64,000 nt of DNA from JACDAE01 sp963744875 (GTDB lineage Bacteria; Chloroflexota; Ktedonobacteria; Ktedonobacterales; Ktedonobacteraceae), in NCBI GenBank assembly GCA_963744875.1, contig CAVUVQ010000034.1, positions 248,001 through 312,000 on the forward strand. Reading direction: 5' to 3'. A model generated the notes under the pieces. That model had not been told where the DNA came from. It did not search any database and was given only the letters and a program-made list of their open reading frames with translations. Shown piece by piece: positions 9,827 to 19,182 of the stretch (positions within the stretch are counted from its first letter, which is position 1; every line of letters starts with the position of its first letter). The translations under genes were made by a program, and so were the position numbers.

Positions 9827-10246
9827 TTATTGCCAACTATAGACGAATTTTGTCCATCTTTTTGAGATAACAATATCTGAGGCTTTTAAATTGCAGGATG
9901 CATCGTGCGGATACGCCCTGACATGTAATTGTTGCTCAGCGGGACGACCAGCGGCGTTCCATGCCATAATTTGCATCTTCAGTTGTTGAGCGAGCAGATC
10001 GGCTGAACCAAAGCTACGTATATAAAGGTTATACGCATCTCCTGTCGGTAGAGTATCAGCAGGGGGTGAAGCAGGATGGCGCATAAGCACGCTCAAGCCA
10101 TTTTCCGCGAGTAGACCGATGGTGGTAGCACTCTTACCAGGGAATTGAATGAGACTGGGGATAATGCCCTGTTTCGCAAAGGAGCCATAAGCACTGAGCA
10201 AACAAAATTGTGGTTCATGAAGGGCTGAGCCAGAAACCTGGCCCAA
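9827..10246 (-). pseudogene. Out-of-frame C-terminal domain of the isoaspartyl methyltransferase
   Basis: This reading frame overlaps the end of the methyltransferase by about 30 bases in another frame. It continues naturally from it: upstream ends FFGPGFWLSPS, this frame reads SALHEPQFCLLSAYGS. The region (RPAEQQLHVRAYP, then a beta-rich tail ending KFVYSWQ) looks like the C-terminal extension of long (about 400-residue) PCMT/FxLD-type methyltransferases. I infer one indel near 10215-10235 separating two parts of a single protein. Its apparent GTG/ATG starts have no ribosome site, which supports that view. Confidence 0.55.
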
Positions 10247-11078
10247 AGAAAGGCTCCTGGGGTTGAAAGGTGATTGGTAAGCTTATATCCTGGGGAGGAC
10301 TTTGCAATAATGCATAGACGGCCTGGGCATCGATGGGGCGAGCCTCGCCAAGGCGCAGGGTGAGTTGATTGATTTCAGGGGCGAGTTGGACTAATGTATC
10401 AGCTTCGGCGAAAGCACCACGCAACCCCACGAAACCGCAGGCTCTAACCGAGAGGCTTTCTAGATGATCCTTGGCGGGCGTGAAGGCAATCGAAGCCTGG
10501 GGGCCACGCAACACTAAGGGGAGGAGCAGGCGACCCTGCGGCTTCAATTGAGTACGCCACGCGGGTGTAATATCAGCGGCGTTGACGGTTAGAATGATGC
10601 GATCATAGGGAGCAGCGTCTGGATAGCCGAGGCCACCATCAGCACATATCACATGCACGTCTCCAAAGCCAGCATTAGTGAGATGCTTACGAGCCGCTTC
10701 CACAATATCTTCGTCGATATCAATGGTAACGACCTCACCTGTCGTGCCAACAATATGCGCCATCAGGGCCGCATTGTAGCCAGTGCCAGTGCCAATCTCC
10801 AACACACGCTGACCAGGCTGGAGCTGTAACTGTTCCAGCATAATTGCCATAATTGTGGGCTGAGAAGATGAACTGACAACCTGGCCGTTAATCGATTGGA
10901 TGGCAATGGCCTGATCACGATAGACTTCAGCAGATGGTTTGTCGGGCAGAAAGAGATGGCGTGGTATTGCACGGAAGGCCGCTTCAACACGCGCAGTATG
11001 GATGTGTCCATTACTCTTTACTTGATCGATAAGCGCCTGGTGCAACGCTGTGATATCGGGTTCTTTGGGTGATTGCAT
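10215..11078 (-). CDS. Protein-L-isoaspartate O-methyltransferase (PCMT family), frame ends early
   Basis: PCMTs transfer a methyl group from SAM to isoaspartyl residues in damaged proteins; long variants also modify peptides. The product shows the family features: HLFLPDKPSAEVYRDQAIAI, the SSSQPTIMAIMLEQL segment, SAM motif I EIGTGTGYNAALMA (about residue 96) and an acidic motif II (VVTIDIDEDIV). The TTG at 11096 has no merit over ATG 11078, which has AGGAAAGG upstream. The start lies 14 bp after the amidase stop, so the genes are probably cotranscribed. The frame stops after GFWLSPS, and a C-terminal domain continues in another frame (9827-10246). Confidence 0.82.
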   Translation of the reverse strand: MQSPKEPDITALHQALIDQVKSNGHIHTARVEAAFRAIPRHLFLPDKPSAEVYRDQAIAIQSINGQVVSSSSQPTIMAIMLEQLQLQPGQRVLEIGTGTGYNAALMAHIVGTTGEVVTIDIDEDIVEAARKHLTNAGFGDVHVICADGGLGYPDAAPYDRIILTVNAADITPAWRTQLKPQGRLLLPLVLRGPQASIAFTPAKDHLESLSVRACGFVGLRGAFAEADTLVQLAPEINQLTLRLGEARPIDAQAVYALLQSPPQDISLPITFQPQEPFFGPGFWLSPS

Positions 11079-11092
11079 GACGCCTTTCCTTT

Positions 11093-12523
11093 TCAATGCG
11101 AGCCAGGGGGTGGTATTTCACGATGCCAATCTGTTAGTTGTTGATAAGCGTGAGCAATACGAAGAACAGTCGCCTCTTCAAAAGGCTTTCCGGCAATCTG
11201 CAAGCCAACGGGGAGTCCATCTGATGTGAAGCCACAGGGACACGAGATGGCAGGCAGGCCAGAGAGATTGAAGGGCATCGTTATACGTAAAAGGGCGATG
11301 GTAGCATTTTCAATGACGCCGTCGATCTCAATATCCTGTGCAGTCTGGCTCAGTAAGGGAGCGGATATAGGCAATGTGGGAAGGATAAAGGCATCGACAC
11401 GTTGCATAATTGTGCGCAGGCTGCTAGAAAAGATGCGTCGTTCTTGTTGCGCATGCAGGTAATCGACGGCTGAAATCGTCTGGCCCTGGAGAAGATTGGC
11501 GCGGACGGTATCTCCATACAGGTCTAAGCGTTCACTGAGCCAACCCTTTTGTGCATGAGCAAGGCTTGCTTCTGGACGCTGAATCGTACGATAGAGGTCC
11601 ATCGTTGGGCGTGGTAACTCTACGTCAATAAGCTCTGCGCCTTCCTCTTCCAATACACGTAACGCGGCCCGCCAGGTAGTGCGGATTTCTGGATGCAATG
11701 GCGCGAAAAATGCGTCTTGCGGTATACCGAATTTCAAGCCTTGCAGCGAGAGCGGTCCCCGGCCTTCGGTTCCTCCAATAAGGGTCGCAGTGTAGCAATT
11801 CGGCGAGATGGGTGGGCCGGAGACGCTATTGGGATCGCGTGGATCATACTTCACGATGGCATCAAAGAGAATGGCACAGTCTTCCGCGCTGCGTCCGATG
11901 GGACCAACATGATCAAGCGACCAGCTAAGAGGGATAACACCGTAGCAACTGACTCGTCCATAGGTTGGTTTGAGTCCAGTCACGCCACAACAGGCCGACG
12001 GAATACGAATAGAGCCGCCCGTGTCGGTACCAATTGCGCCCAGGCACATACCCGATGCTACAGCGGCGGCTGATCCTCCGCTGGAACCGCCCGTGGTGTG
12101 CGCAAGGTTCCATGGATTATGGGTTGGCGCGGAGTAGGGGCCATAGGCGAACTCGTGGGTATTCGTTTTGCCAATGATGATCGCACCAGCTTTACGCAAC
12201 TGTTCAACTACCATCGCATCTTCGGGGGCAATATAATCGGGCAGCACCTTTGAGCCAGCCGTCATGCGTACATCCTTGACCGAGATCAGGTCTTTGATGG
12301 CGATGGGAATACCATGGAGCTGGCTGCGATAGAGACCTGTGCGTTGCTCACGCTCCAGTTGTTCAGCATCTCTAAACGCCTGCTCACGTATCACGGTAAT
12401 AAAAGCCTGGATCGACTCATCGAGTTCGTCGATCTGCTCTAGCGTCTCCTCGACCAGTTCGGAAGGGGTGATCAGCCCTGAATGTATTTCGTCGGCGGCT
12501 TCGCGAATGGAAGTATATAGCAT
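11093..12523 (-). CDS. Amidase-signature enzyme (GatA-like)
   Basis: The 476-residue protein carries the full amidase-signature triad: Lys77 (PIAIKDLI), cis-Ser147 (TGGSSGGS) and nucleophile Ser171 (GTDTGGSIRIP). Length and overall sequence match GatA or stand-alone amidases. No gatB or gatC lies nearby, and it sits among accessory genes, so a free-standing amidase hydrolysing small amides is more likely than the tRNA amidotransferase subunit. Its TGA stop comes shortly before the methyltransferase start. Confidence 0.85.
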   Translation of the reverse strand: MLYTSIREAADEIHSGLITPSELVEETLEQIDELDESIQAFITVIREQAFRDAEQLEREQRTGLYRSQLHGIPIAIKDLISVKDVRMTAGSKVLPDYIAPEDAMVVEQLRKAGAIIIGKTNTHEFAYGPYSAPTHNPWNLAHTTGGSSGGSAAAVASGMCLGAIGTDTGGSIRIPSACCGVTGLKPTYGRVSCYGVIPLSWSLDHVGPIGRSAEDCAILFDAIVKYDPRDPNSVSGPPISPNCYTATLIGGTEGRGPLSLQGLKFGIPQDAFFAPLHPEIRTTWRAALRVLEEEGAELIDVELPRPTMDLYRTIQRPEASLAHAQKGWLSERLDLYGDTVRANLLQGQTISAVDYLHAQQERRIFSSSLRTIMQRVDAFILPTLPISAPLLSQTAQDIEIDGVIENATIALLRITMPFNLSGLPAISCPCGFTSDGLPVGLQIAGKPFEEATVLRIAHAYQQLTDWHREIPPPGSH

Positions 12524-12568
12524 TAATTCTGGTACCTTTTTCTACGCACATATTATAAACTGGTATTA

Positions 12569-12868
12569 CTATTCGGGCAACGTTCCTTCAGGTTGTGGGT
12601 GTACAAAAGGATAGAAATTGACGGTCCAGCCAACGCCAAAGGCTCGTGGAACCAGGACGCGTGCAGTATTTTTATTCCAGGTGGTTGCACGTATTTTTTC
12701 AGGTGTGGGCCGACGAAAATCGTAGGGAACCCCTGCGATAGTCCCGTGCCATGTGCGCTCACTGAGTGGGCGACGTAATTCCTGAGCGATGGCCCCACCA
12801 ACTAGCGAGGCGGCGGCGGCACCCATAACCAGTCTGAGTGGTGCGGCGGTTTTGTTCTTTTTATTCAT
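12569..12868 (-). CDS. DUF5808-type small membrane-anchored protein
   Basis: The longer ORF reaches 12946, but ATG 12868 has a clear ribosome site (AAGGAAAG) and lies 16 bp after the acetyltransferase stop, so it is the better start. The 99-residue product has a basic N-terminus (MNKKNKTAAPLR), a short hydrophobic Ala-rich segment, and the domain WHGTIAGVPYDFRRPTPEKI...RVLVPRAFGVGWTVN that I recognise as DUF5808. Function is unknown. It probably shares a transcript with the upstream acetyltransferase and downstream amidase. Confidence 0.7.
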   Translation of the reverse strand: MNKKNKTAAPLRLVMGAAAASLVGGAIAQELRRPLSERTWHGTIAGVPYDFRRPTPEKIRATTWNKNTARVLVPRAFGVGWTVNFYPFVHPQPEGTLPE

Positions 12869-12884
12869 TAAAGTCTTTCCTTTC

Positions 12885-14162
12885 TTAAAATCCGTCTGAT
12901 GATGGAATCCAGGTATGATCAGTGGGAAATAGAATATTGAGTACACCTAGCAGATCATCTGAAACTGAGTATTGTTTCTGTGCGATAAGCAGATTTATGG
13001 GACGATAGCCGAACAAAATTTGGACGAACTCCTGAATGGTGAGGTGTAGTACATAAGCGGATGGGTTGCTCTGTTCACTGAGAGTAAGTTCCGGACCATT
13101 GATATGGAATGTGCAGATTGCGTCATCAACCGCCAGCGAGAGGGTGCCGGACCAGTGGGCGAGCGAGCGTTGCCAGCGTGCTTGCCATTCAGGAAGGATC
13201 TCCTGAGCCAGCGTTGGCAGGTGAACAAGACGCGCCATCCAACCAGCATAGCGATGATGGAATGATTGGCTGCGCACACCCCATTCGTCGGCGGGATGCC
13301 GCCACATAGTAGTATCGGGTACCTCTAGATTATCAATCATCCACTGCAAGACGGGAGCGGTAGATGGTAAGCGGTAACGAAGTGCCTGAGGTGCATCTGG
13401 ACCAGAGAGCAAGCGTGCATGATATTGGAGGAGCGCCACAGCCGAAGGCCAATCATCAGCAGCCATTTCCAGCGCTTGCGGGTACTCTTCACCACGCGAT
13501 AGGGCAAGGTAGCCAGTGGCGTTTCCGGATGGATCGATTGCTAGCATGAGCGGATTTTGGGGTGAACGATGTTGCAGCAAATGGATCTGGCGCTCCAATG
13601 TGCGAACGAAACTGCCGCTGTAGGGATGATATTGGCGCTGATACAGGGAAAGCGCAGAAGCTGCATCATCAACTGTTGCTGGTCGTACGCGATAAGGGCT
13701 AGAAGGAAGAGCCATAATGGCGCTACGATTGATATCTTGCGTTGTCAAGTCAAACATGTCGGTATAGCCGAAGCGATAATAAAATTTGGGAATGCCGTCC
13801 AGCAGCAATAGAGCATGTTTGTGTGTGAGGGCATAATTGATAGCATCTTGCATCATAACGCGTGCAACCCCAAGGTGGCGATATGTGGGGTGAGTTACGA
13901 CGGCGCTGATGCAGCCCGTGGTGAGCTGCGCTTTGCCCATACATAACTTTCGTTCATAGATAATGAAGCCCCCCAGTTGTTCGCTGCCACGAAAGGCTCC
14001 GCGTATCTCCTCGGAACGAAACTCAGGCGAGCTGGTGATAACTTCGCGCCAACGTTCGGCGCTTTCGGGAGACGGCTCTGGTGAAAAGGCCTGATCACCC
14101 AGTTGAAGTTGTAGCTTCAGCTCGTCTGGCGTTGCGATCGGTCGTACGAGAATGGATGCCAT
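12885..14162 (-). CDS. Eis-like GNAT N-acetyltransferase with sterol-carrier-like C-terminus
   Basis: The start is taken at ATG 14162 (GAGGAG 10 bases upstream) rather than the GTG at 14180. The 425-residue protein has an N-terminal GNAT domain (GFIIYERKL, the acetyl-CoA loop HPTYRHLGVARVMMQDAI near 95-112, then GIPKFYYRFGYT), a second GNAT-like domain (about 155-290), and a C-terminal SCP2-like domain (LSLAVDDAICTFHI). This is the three-domain layout of Eis proteins, which acetylate amines or aminoglycosides. The substrate is not predictable. It heads the DUF5808-amidase-methyltransferase run. Confidence 0.85.
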   Translation of the reverse strand: MASILVRPIATPDELKLQLQLGDQAFSPEPSPESAERWREVITSSPEFRSEEIRGAFRGSEQLGGFIIYERKLCMGKAQLTTGCISAVVTHPTYRHLGVARVMMQDAINYALTHKHALLLLDGIPKFYYRFGYTDMFDLTTQDINRSAIMALPSSPYRVRPATVDDAASALSLYQRQYHPYSGSFVRTLERQIHLLQHRSPQNPLMLAIDPSGNATGYLALSRGEEYPQALEMAADDWPSAVALLQYHARLLSGPDAPQALRYRLPSTAPVLQWMIDNLEVPDTTMWRHPADEWGVRSQSFHHRYAGWMARLVHLPTLAQEILPEWQARWQRSLAHWSGTLSLAVDDAICTFHINGPELTLSEQSNPSAYVLHLTIQEFVQILFGYRPINLLIAQKQYSVSDDLLGVLNILFPTDHTWIPSSDGF

Positions 14163-14235
14163 GCAGTAAAGTCTCCTCACATGGTTATAAAGCGTGTGCT
14201 TACGTTGATAATGCAGGTATTTTTATTAAACCGAA

Positions 14236-14261
14236 CGGGCGCAATAAATCGGGCGCGTACC
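14236..14261. repeat. Decayed half-palindrome related to the 4373 hairpin
   Basis: The sequence CGGGCGCAATAAATCGGGCG followed by CGTAC resembles the right arm of the hairpin at 4421-4447 with several substitutions. No left arm is visible. It sits between two minus-strand genes, like the intact members. Weak, offered as a probable relic. Confidence 0.3.
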
Positions 14262-14266
14262 CTATG

Positions 14267-14686
14267 TTACAGGACGCGTGTGGGTCGGATACGGATTGCC
14301 TGGCTATATCGGACCGCCATCTGTTCGGGGGTAAAGCCGATCCCTTTGATGCCCTCACCATACTTCTCGATATAGGCACTGTGGGTAATATCTACCTCGC
14401 CAGTTGCAAGTAGGGAAGCAGTACCTTCAATAGTAATAGGATCTGAACCCTCATGCGTATTATCCATAGCCAGCACTACGTTAGGATTGGCTTGCAGGTT
14501 GCGTATTTTCTGGTTATTAGGGATGCTAAAGATCAAGATGGTATCGCCATCCCAAAGAAACCAGACGGTGACTGCATGTGGGCGGCCATCGGGTCGAACG
14601 GTGACGAGCCAGATAACATGATCGGTGCGCAGGCGCTGTTCAATGTGTGCGTCGCGCTCTTTGGTCGGGTCTAAAAGAGATGCCAT
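14267..14686 (-). CDS. PPOX-class (pyridoxamine-phosphate-oxidase-like) F420/FMN-dependent enzyme
   Basis: ATG 14686 is preferred over 14704 because AAGGG lies 8 bases before it. The 139-residue split-barrel protein has the motif IWLVTVRPDGRPHAVTVWFLWDG typical of F420-dependent PPOX enzymes, then IFSIPNNQKIRNLQANPNVVLAMD. Such enzymes bind FMN, F420 or heme-breakdown products and reduce small molecules; which applies is unknown. Together with the DUF385 protein at 1432 it suggests use of deazaflavin in this organism. Confidence 0.85.
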   Translation of the reverse strand: MASLLDPTKERDAHIEQRLRTDHVIWLVTVRPDGRPHAVTVWFLWDGDTILIFSIPNNQKIRNLQANPNVVLAMDNTHEGSDPITIEGTASLLATGEVDITHSAYIEKYGEGIKGIGFTPEQMAVRYSQAIRIRPTRVL

Positions 14687-14976
14687 ATATTTGTTTCCCT
14701 TCATATATGTGAAGACTGGAATGAGAGTTTAAATATTCTCACGAGGCTATTCTATCACACTATTATAGCGTTGATTATTATTTGCTTCACATGGGCGATT
14801 ATTATGAGCATCGTAAACGTGGACCTGCCTCTGTCAATGCGTGTGGGAGATTAATAGGCGCGGCGGGTAAATGGGTGCAATTGACATTCCATATTGGAAT
14901 GTATATTATTCCTCTATATATGTTGTTTCTCTCTCCTCTCCTCATCCTCTGTTTTCTCTTCCAGAAAGGAACCGTC

Positions 14977-16476
14977 ATGAACATCACCCCATCCACTATT
15001 GCTGCATTTGCCAGAGATGTCCTGGGCAAACCACTGTATCCGTACCAGGCCGAAGTTGCCGAGGCGATCCTCACGTCTATCATTGAGGGACAGGGACGCA
15101 TCTTTACCGTCATGATGGCGCGTCAGTCGGGCAAGAACCAGCTCTCAGCAGTGCTTGAAGCGTTCCTACTCACCCATCTCACGGACGGAACCATCGTGAA
15201 GGCCGCACCAACGTATTCGCCCCAGATCACCAATAGCCGTCTGCGGCTGCTTTCTTTGCTCGATACGGAAGAGACACGCGAACGCGTCTGGCACACGCAG
15301 GGCAACATCACCGGGCTGGCCCCCAGGAAGGATGTGGCGCTGATTCGTGCCCATGCGGGTCCGCGTGTGATGTTCTTTTCGGCTGGCGAGGAGAGCAATG
15401 TCGTGGGCGCAACTGCCGATATCCTGCTTGAGATCGACGAAGCCCAGGATGTCGCGCCAGAGAAGTTTGATCGCGATTTTCGTCCCATGGCAGCAACGGC
15501 CAACACAACCACGGTCCTCTATGGCACGGCCTGGTCCGATACAACGCTGCTGGCTCACCAACGGGCCGCTAATCTTGAGCATGAGCAACGCACAGGTGAG
15601 CGGCAGCACTTTGAGTACGATTGGCACACACTGGCAGCCATCAATGCGGCGTATCGCATCTTTGTCGAGCAGGAGATTGCACGCCTGGGCCAGGATCATC
15701 TCGCCATCCAGACGCAATACCTGCTCAAGCCGATCAGTGGCGCGGGCTACTTTCTCAATGGCCTCCAACACACGCTCTTACAGGGCAAACATACGTGGGA
15801 GGAACTGCCGCAGGAGGACGCAATCTATGTTGCAGGCATGGATGTAGCAGGCGAGCAGCGTGCCTCACCAACCATCTCGCTGATGACGCAACCAGCTCTG
15901 GCGGGAGGACGCACGCGGCGCGATAGTACGGTCATCACCATTGGGCGCGTCTCGTACAATGAGCTCAATCTGCCCGTCGTCGAGGTGGTGCATCACGAGT
16001 GGTGGACAGGCATGCCCTACCTGGACCAATACGCTGCCACGCTGGCCCTGGTGGAACAGTGGGGCATTCGCACGCTCGTCATGGATGCGACTGGCCTGGG
16101 CGGTTGTCTCGCCTCACTCTTGCTGGCACGCCTGGGAGAGCAACGTGTGCAGCCCTACACCTTCTCGCGTCCGAGCAAGTCGCACCTGGCATACCAGCTC
16201 CTCGCGCAGATCAATAGTGGACGCCTCAAGCTGTATGCGCCCGAACAAGCGCCTCGCACGACGTATGAAGAGTGCAGACAACAACTACGCAAGGCCCGCT
16301 ATCGTCTGCCCGAACCCGACATCCTTGACTTTTATGTCGATCCCCGTGATGGGCACGACGACTTCTTGAGCAGCCTGGCGTTGCTAACCGAGGCAGTGAC
16401 AACGGTGATGTCGCTACCAGCCATCTCGACGTGTGTGCATCCGCGCCCATTGTTTGCCGATGAGGGAGCATATTAG
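14977..16476 (+). CDS. Terminase large-subunit-like ATPase/nuclease
   Basis: The true start is ATG 14977 (AGAAAGGAACCGTC upstream); the longer frame from 14782 begins without a site. The 499-residue protein has a terminase-type ATPase: adenine region PLYPYQAEVAEAIL, a Walker-A-like MMARQSGKNQ (about 46-55) and Walker B LLEIDEAQD (about 150-158). A nuclease half follows, with acidic residues in AGMDVAGE (about 288), VMDATGLGG (about 368) and DGHDDFLSSLAL (about 458). Phage terminases package DNA into capsids, but no small terminase, portal or capsid gene is here, so it may belong to a satellite or defective element. It faces the replication gene at 17164 across an inverted repeat. Confidence 0.75.
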   Translation: MNITPSTIAAFARDVLGKPLYPYQAEVAEAILTSIIEGQGRIFTVMMARQSGKNQLSAVLEAFLLTHLTDGTIVKAAPTYSPQITNSRLRLLSLLDTEETRERVWHTQGNITGLAPRKDVALIRAHAGPRVMFFSAGEESNVVGATADILLEIDEAQDVAPEKFDRDFRPMAATANTTTVLYGTAWSDTTLLAHQRAANLEHEQRTGERQHFEYDWHTLAAINAAYRIFVEQEIARLGQDHLAIQTQYLLKPISGAGYFLNGLQHTLLQGKHTWEELPQEDAIYVAGMDVAGEQRASPTISLMTQPALAGGRTRRDSTVITIGRVSYNELNLPVVEVVHHEWWTGMPYLDQYAATLALVEQWGIRTLVMDATGLGGCLASLLLARLGEQRVQPYTFSRPSKSHLAYQLLAQINSGRLKLYAPEQAPRTTYEECRQQLRKARYRLPEPDILDFYVDPRDGHDDFLSSLALLTEAVTTVMSLPAISTCVHPRPLFADEGAY

Positions 16477-16536
16477 AGCTGCCGATGTGGGTGTAGGGGA
16501 TCGAAAACGGGGTGTGCAAACAGGTGTCACAATCGC

Positions 16537-16610
16537 CACATTGCCCTTGAGTCAGCCTGTAGAGAGCGTTCAGCATGTGACACCCCATAAAAAAAGAGGG
16601 TGTCACATTG
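16537..16610 (+). repeat. 74-bp inverted repeat, left arm
   Basis: Matches the reverse complement of 17074-17147 at 72 of 74 positions. Within the arm, TGTGACACCC (16576-16585) pairs with GGGTGTCACA (16598-16607) to make an internal 10-bp hairpin around an A-rich loop. Confidence 0.9.
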
Positions 16611-16745
16611 GCATACGTGTGACATTCATATGATGACTCTGTTGGGAAAAGGGAGAACAAGCGAAGCTCAACTAAAAGGCACGGAATAACAAATGGCTTC
16701 CCTACCATAGCCCACGTTTTATGGGCACAATACCGAATATGCAAA

Positions 16746-16837
16746 CGGTAGGGACCCGATTGCATCGCGTCCGCCATTGATGGGATAGTGGCCCAGGGTT
16801 GATAAATCACGGACGCGATACAATCGGGTCCCTACCG
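16746..16837. repeat. Dispersed palindrome (GTAGGGACCCGATTG type)
   Basis: The arms start CGGTAGGGACCCGATTGCAT and continue through CGCGTCCG. The right arm repeats this as the inverse complement with one mismatch, around a 36-base loop. The same arm sequence occurs at 54351-54462 and a related one at 4373-4447. Confidence 0.85.
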
Positions 16838-17073
16838 TTTTCCATGCTTTTCTGTGTTTTGGCGCATCTTTCAATTTGTTGGAGTCAATGACGCAAGGTG
16901 ACGCCCCTACCCATTTCCCCGCGTTTCCCCTGAAGGACGGAGACCCATGCATTCATACCATAACTTGCCACTCCTGGTAAGGATACTATCCTAGTATATA
17001 TAGTCACATTATGGAAAGTCAATCTCTTGATGGCAAAGGGTCAGAATGATATCCCAATATGTCACAAACAGGT

Positions 17074-17147
17074 CAATGTGACACCCTCTTTTTTCGTGGG
17101 GTGTCACATGCTGAACGCTCTCTACAGGCTGACTCAAGGGCAATGTG
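17074..17147 (-). repeat. 74-bp inverted repeat, right arm
   Basis: Inverse complement of the left arm at 16537-16610 with two substitutions, both in the A/T-rich loop of the internal hairpin (17077-17108). The stem itself is conserved in both arms. It ends 16 bp before the stop of the primase gene. Confidence 0.9.
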
Positions 17148-17163
17148 ACGGTTGATGACACCT

Positions 17164-19035
17164 TTATAGAGGGTCATCAATATCAAGCGTACTTGCTTTG
17201 AGTTGGTACAACCCGCGTGCGGCGGACCCTATCTGACCAGCTTGCTTCATCAGAGAAAGCTTCTTGCGTACAATATCGGTATCCAGGCCAAGAGTAGTCG
17301 CAATCTCCATTGGGCTAAGCGGCTGGTCTTTTTGTGTGAGTAAGGAAATGATCGATGCACGGACCGAAGACAGAGGCCTCTCATCCGCAGGCGTATTGGA
17401 GATTGACCACAGCCCGGTTGCTATATCGAAGGACAGTTTGAGCACCTGATCTTCCACGTCGCGTCCGGTGATGTGCAAAGCCGCCTTATTCTGCCCGCGC
17501 TCACGTTGCAGGACCATATTGCAGTCGGTTGCGCCTGTCAGGCCCGTCGAGCCACTAATCTCATCCATCGGGTCGCTGGCCCCACTCTTGCGCAGGTGAT
17601 GGATCAACAGGATCGAGAGGTGATATTGTTCAGCCAACGTCTTCAGCGGAGTAATGGCGGCATAGTCATCGGCATAAACGTTCCCGTTGCTATTGCCATT
17701 GGCTGCCCGCACACGAGCCAGCGTATCGATCACAATCAAGCGAGGCTGTGAAGCCGCCATGATCCAGGCTTCCAGATCGGTCAGACCTCCCATTGTCAGA
17801 GGGAAGCAGGAACCAGTCCAGAACAGAGCATCCGGGGGAGTCGCACCGACCAGCAACTTGCTCACCCGTGAACAGATGCGTTGCTTATTATCCTCCAGCC
17901 CCAGGTAAAGAACCGTGCCCTGATTGGTTGGAAGCTTGCCCAGAGCATTGTGGCCTTGCGCAATCGAGATCGCGAGGCCCAGGGCCAGCCAGGACTTGCC
18001 CATCTTCGGCTTGCCAGCCAGCAGCGAGACCCCTTCAGGCAGCAGGCCAGGGATAGCCCAGGGAGGCGAGGACAGATCCTCGGACATGAGAGCCGACACC
18101 TGGCTGACGAGCATCGCCCCGCGTGACGGCACCCTGCCACTGACACCGGGCGTCCAGTTGCCTGCACTTTTACAGATCTGACGCACCTCATACTCCGTCA
18201 GAGGAGGTTGACAACAGCCCTTATTGAACGCTTGCAACGTAATGAACAGAGCCTCTTCATTCGCGCCCTGATTGCGTAACGAACCTGCCAGGCTGACCAG
18301 AGTGGAGTTGCGCTTGCCTTCAGGAATGAATTGGCTTGAGCTACTTTGAACGGGTGCAGGACTTGATGTTGTATTCTCATGAGTAGGAGCGAGGTCTAAA
18401 GTCGTATTCACCTGAGCAAGACGAGGAGAAGGAGGAGCATTCTCCACGACCAGTTGCAGCAGAGCTTCAGGGGCAGGAACATAACCGTCATGCTTATCCC
18501 ATCGGTAGCGGTTGCCGCTGATATGCATGCTCGGTGGAGCGACTACGTAGCCATTCTCGCCCCGCACATCGATGCCCGGTGCCAGCTTGCCCGCACTATT
18601 GCGTATGACAAGGGAGCGATCATACTTGAAGTAGAGGTGCAGGCCCCCGCTCCCAGTGCGCAGGGTCGCCGTTGGAGGGAGAGCAACGAGCGCATTGAGG
18701 ACTTCAAGGGAGCCACCATTCTTCGGATCGATATCGATCACCAGCAGTCCACGTCCGGTTGCCAGGCCAATATTGGCATCGGGATAGAGGTGCCACCACT
18801 CACGAATTTGTGCAGCTTCATAGGAAGCATCCTTCACGCCATTGCGCGTCAGAGGGTGCTTCGCGGGCGAGTGACAATCAGCCATCCCACAGGAGCAAGC
18901 AAACGAGTGAACGGTATGCAGTGGGAGAACGCGCAGACCTTTATCGGCATATAAGAGTGCAAAATCCACCATCGTTCGATTGCGACGTATCTCATTGGCA
19001 GCAGCATTAGTAGCGATAGAAAGAGCATCATCCAT
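17164..19035 (-). CDS. Prim-pol / RepA-type helicase-like replication protein
   Basis: This 623-residue protein combines a bifunctional primase-polymerase with an AAA ATPase. Residues about 20-200 are prim-pol: a CSCGMADCHSPAKHP metal-like cluster, catalytic VIDIDPKNGG (Asp101, Asp103), His133 in GGLHLYF, then GIDVRGENGYVVAPPS. A PriCT-like linker (GKRNSTLVSLAGSLRNQG) follows. The ATPase has Walker A KPKMGKSW (about 340) and Walker B LIVIDTLARV, with SILLIHHLRKSG typical of RepA-family hexameric helicases. The C-terminus looks like a winged helix. Such proteins replicate plasmids, phages and satellites. It faces the terminase gene and has iteron-like repeats upstream. Confidence 0.85.
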   Translation of the reverse strand: MDDALSIATNAAANEIRRNRTMVDFALLYADKGLRVLPLHTVHSFACSCGMADCHSPAKHPLTRNGVKDASYEAAQIREWWHLYPDANIGLATGRGLLVIDIDPKNGGSLEVLNALVALPPTATLRTGSGGLHLYFKYDRSLVIRNSAGKLAPGIDVRGENGYVVAPPSMHISGNRYRWDKHDGYVPAPEALLQLVVENAPPSPRLAQVNTTLDLAPTHENTTSSPAPVQSSSSQFIPEGKRNSTLVSLAGSLRNQGANEEALFITLQAFNKGCCQPPLTEYEVRQICKSAGNWTPGVSGRVPSRGAMLVSQVSALMSEDLSSPPWAIPGLLPEGVSLLAGKPKMGKSWLALGLAISIAQGHNALGKLPTNQGTVLYLGLEDNKQRICSRVSKLLVGATPPDALFWTGSCFPLTMGGLTDLEAWIMAASQPRLIVIDTLARVRAANGNSNGNVYADDYAAITPLKTLAEQYHLSILLIHHLRKSGASDPMDEISGSTGLTGATDCNMVLQRERGQNKAALHITGRDVEDQVLKLSFDIATGLWSISNTPADERPLSSVRASIISLLTQKDQPLSPMEIATTLGLDTDIVRKKLSLMKQAGQIGSAARGLYQLKASTLDIDDPL

Positions 19036-19182
19036 TAGATTTATTACTCACATTCTCAAAGGTCTCTGCAAAGGAGGGCAATGCAGATTTTAATATATAC
19101 ATACATCGATGCGACATTGCGTCGATACCAATGAGTATCGGCTAACGGCCAATGAATTTATAGGGTGTAAGGGTGTAATTGA

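Larger units (their letters stand above)
16477..17163. other. Gene-free inverted-repeat region between terminase and primase
   Basis: No convincing ORF lies here. The region is framed by two 74-bp inverted arms (16537-16610 and 17074-17147), contains a dispersed hairpin element (16746-16837) and is sprinkled with TGTGACA/TGTCACA words (for example at 16524, 16616, 17058). Both flanking genes run towards it. Possible roles are a bidirectional terminator, replication or partition site, or the junction of an element; the sequence does not decide. Confidence 0.6.

Noticed and set aside
14782..14976. N-terminal extension of the terminase frame with a hydrophobic segment
   Set aside because: No ribosome site at 14782; AGAAAGGA before ATG 14977 and the family start fit the shorter protein.
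15166..15771. 201-residue minus-strand ORF inside the terminase gene
   Set aside because: Antisense shadow of a well-supported gene; low-complexity Cys/Arg-rich translation.
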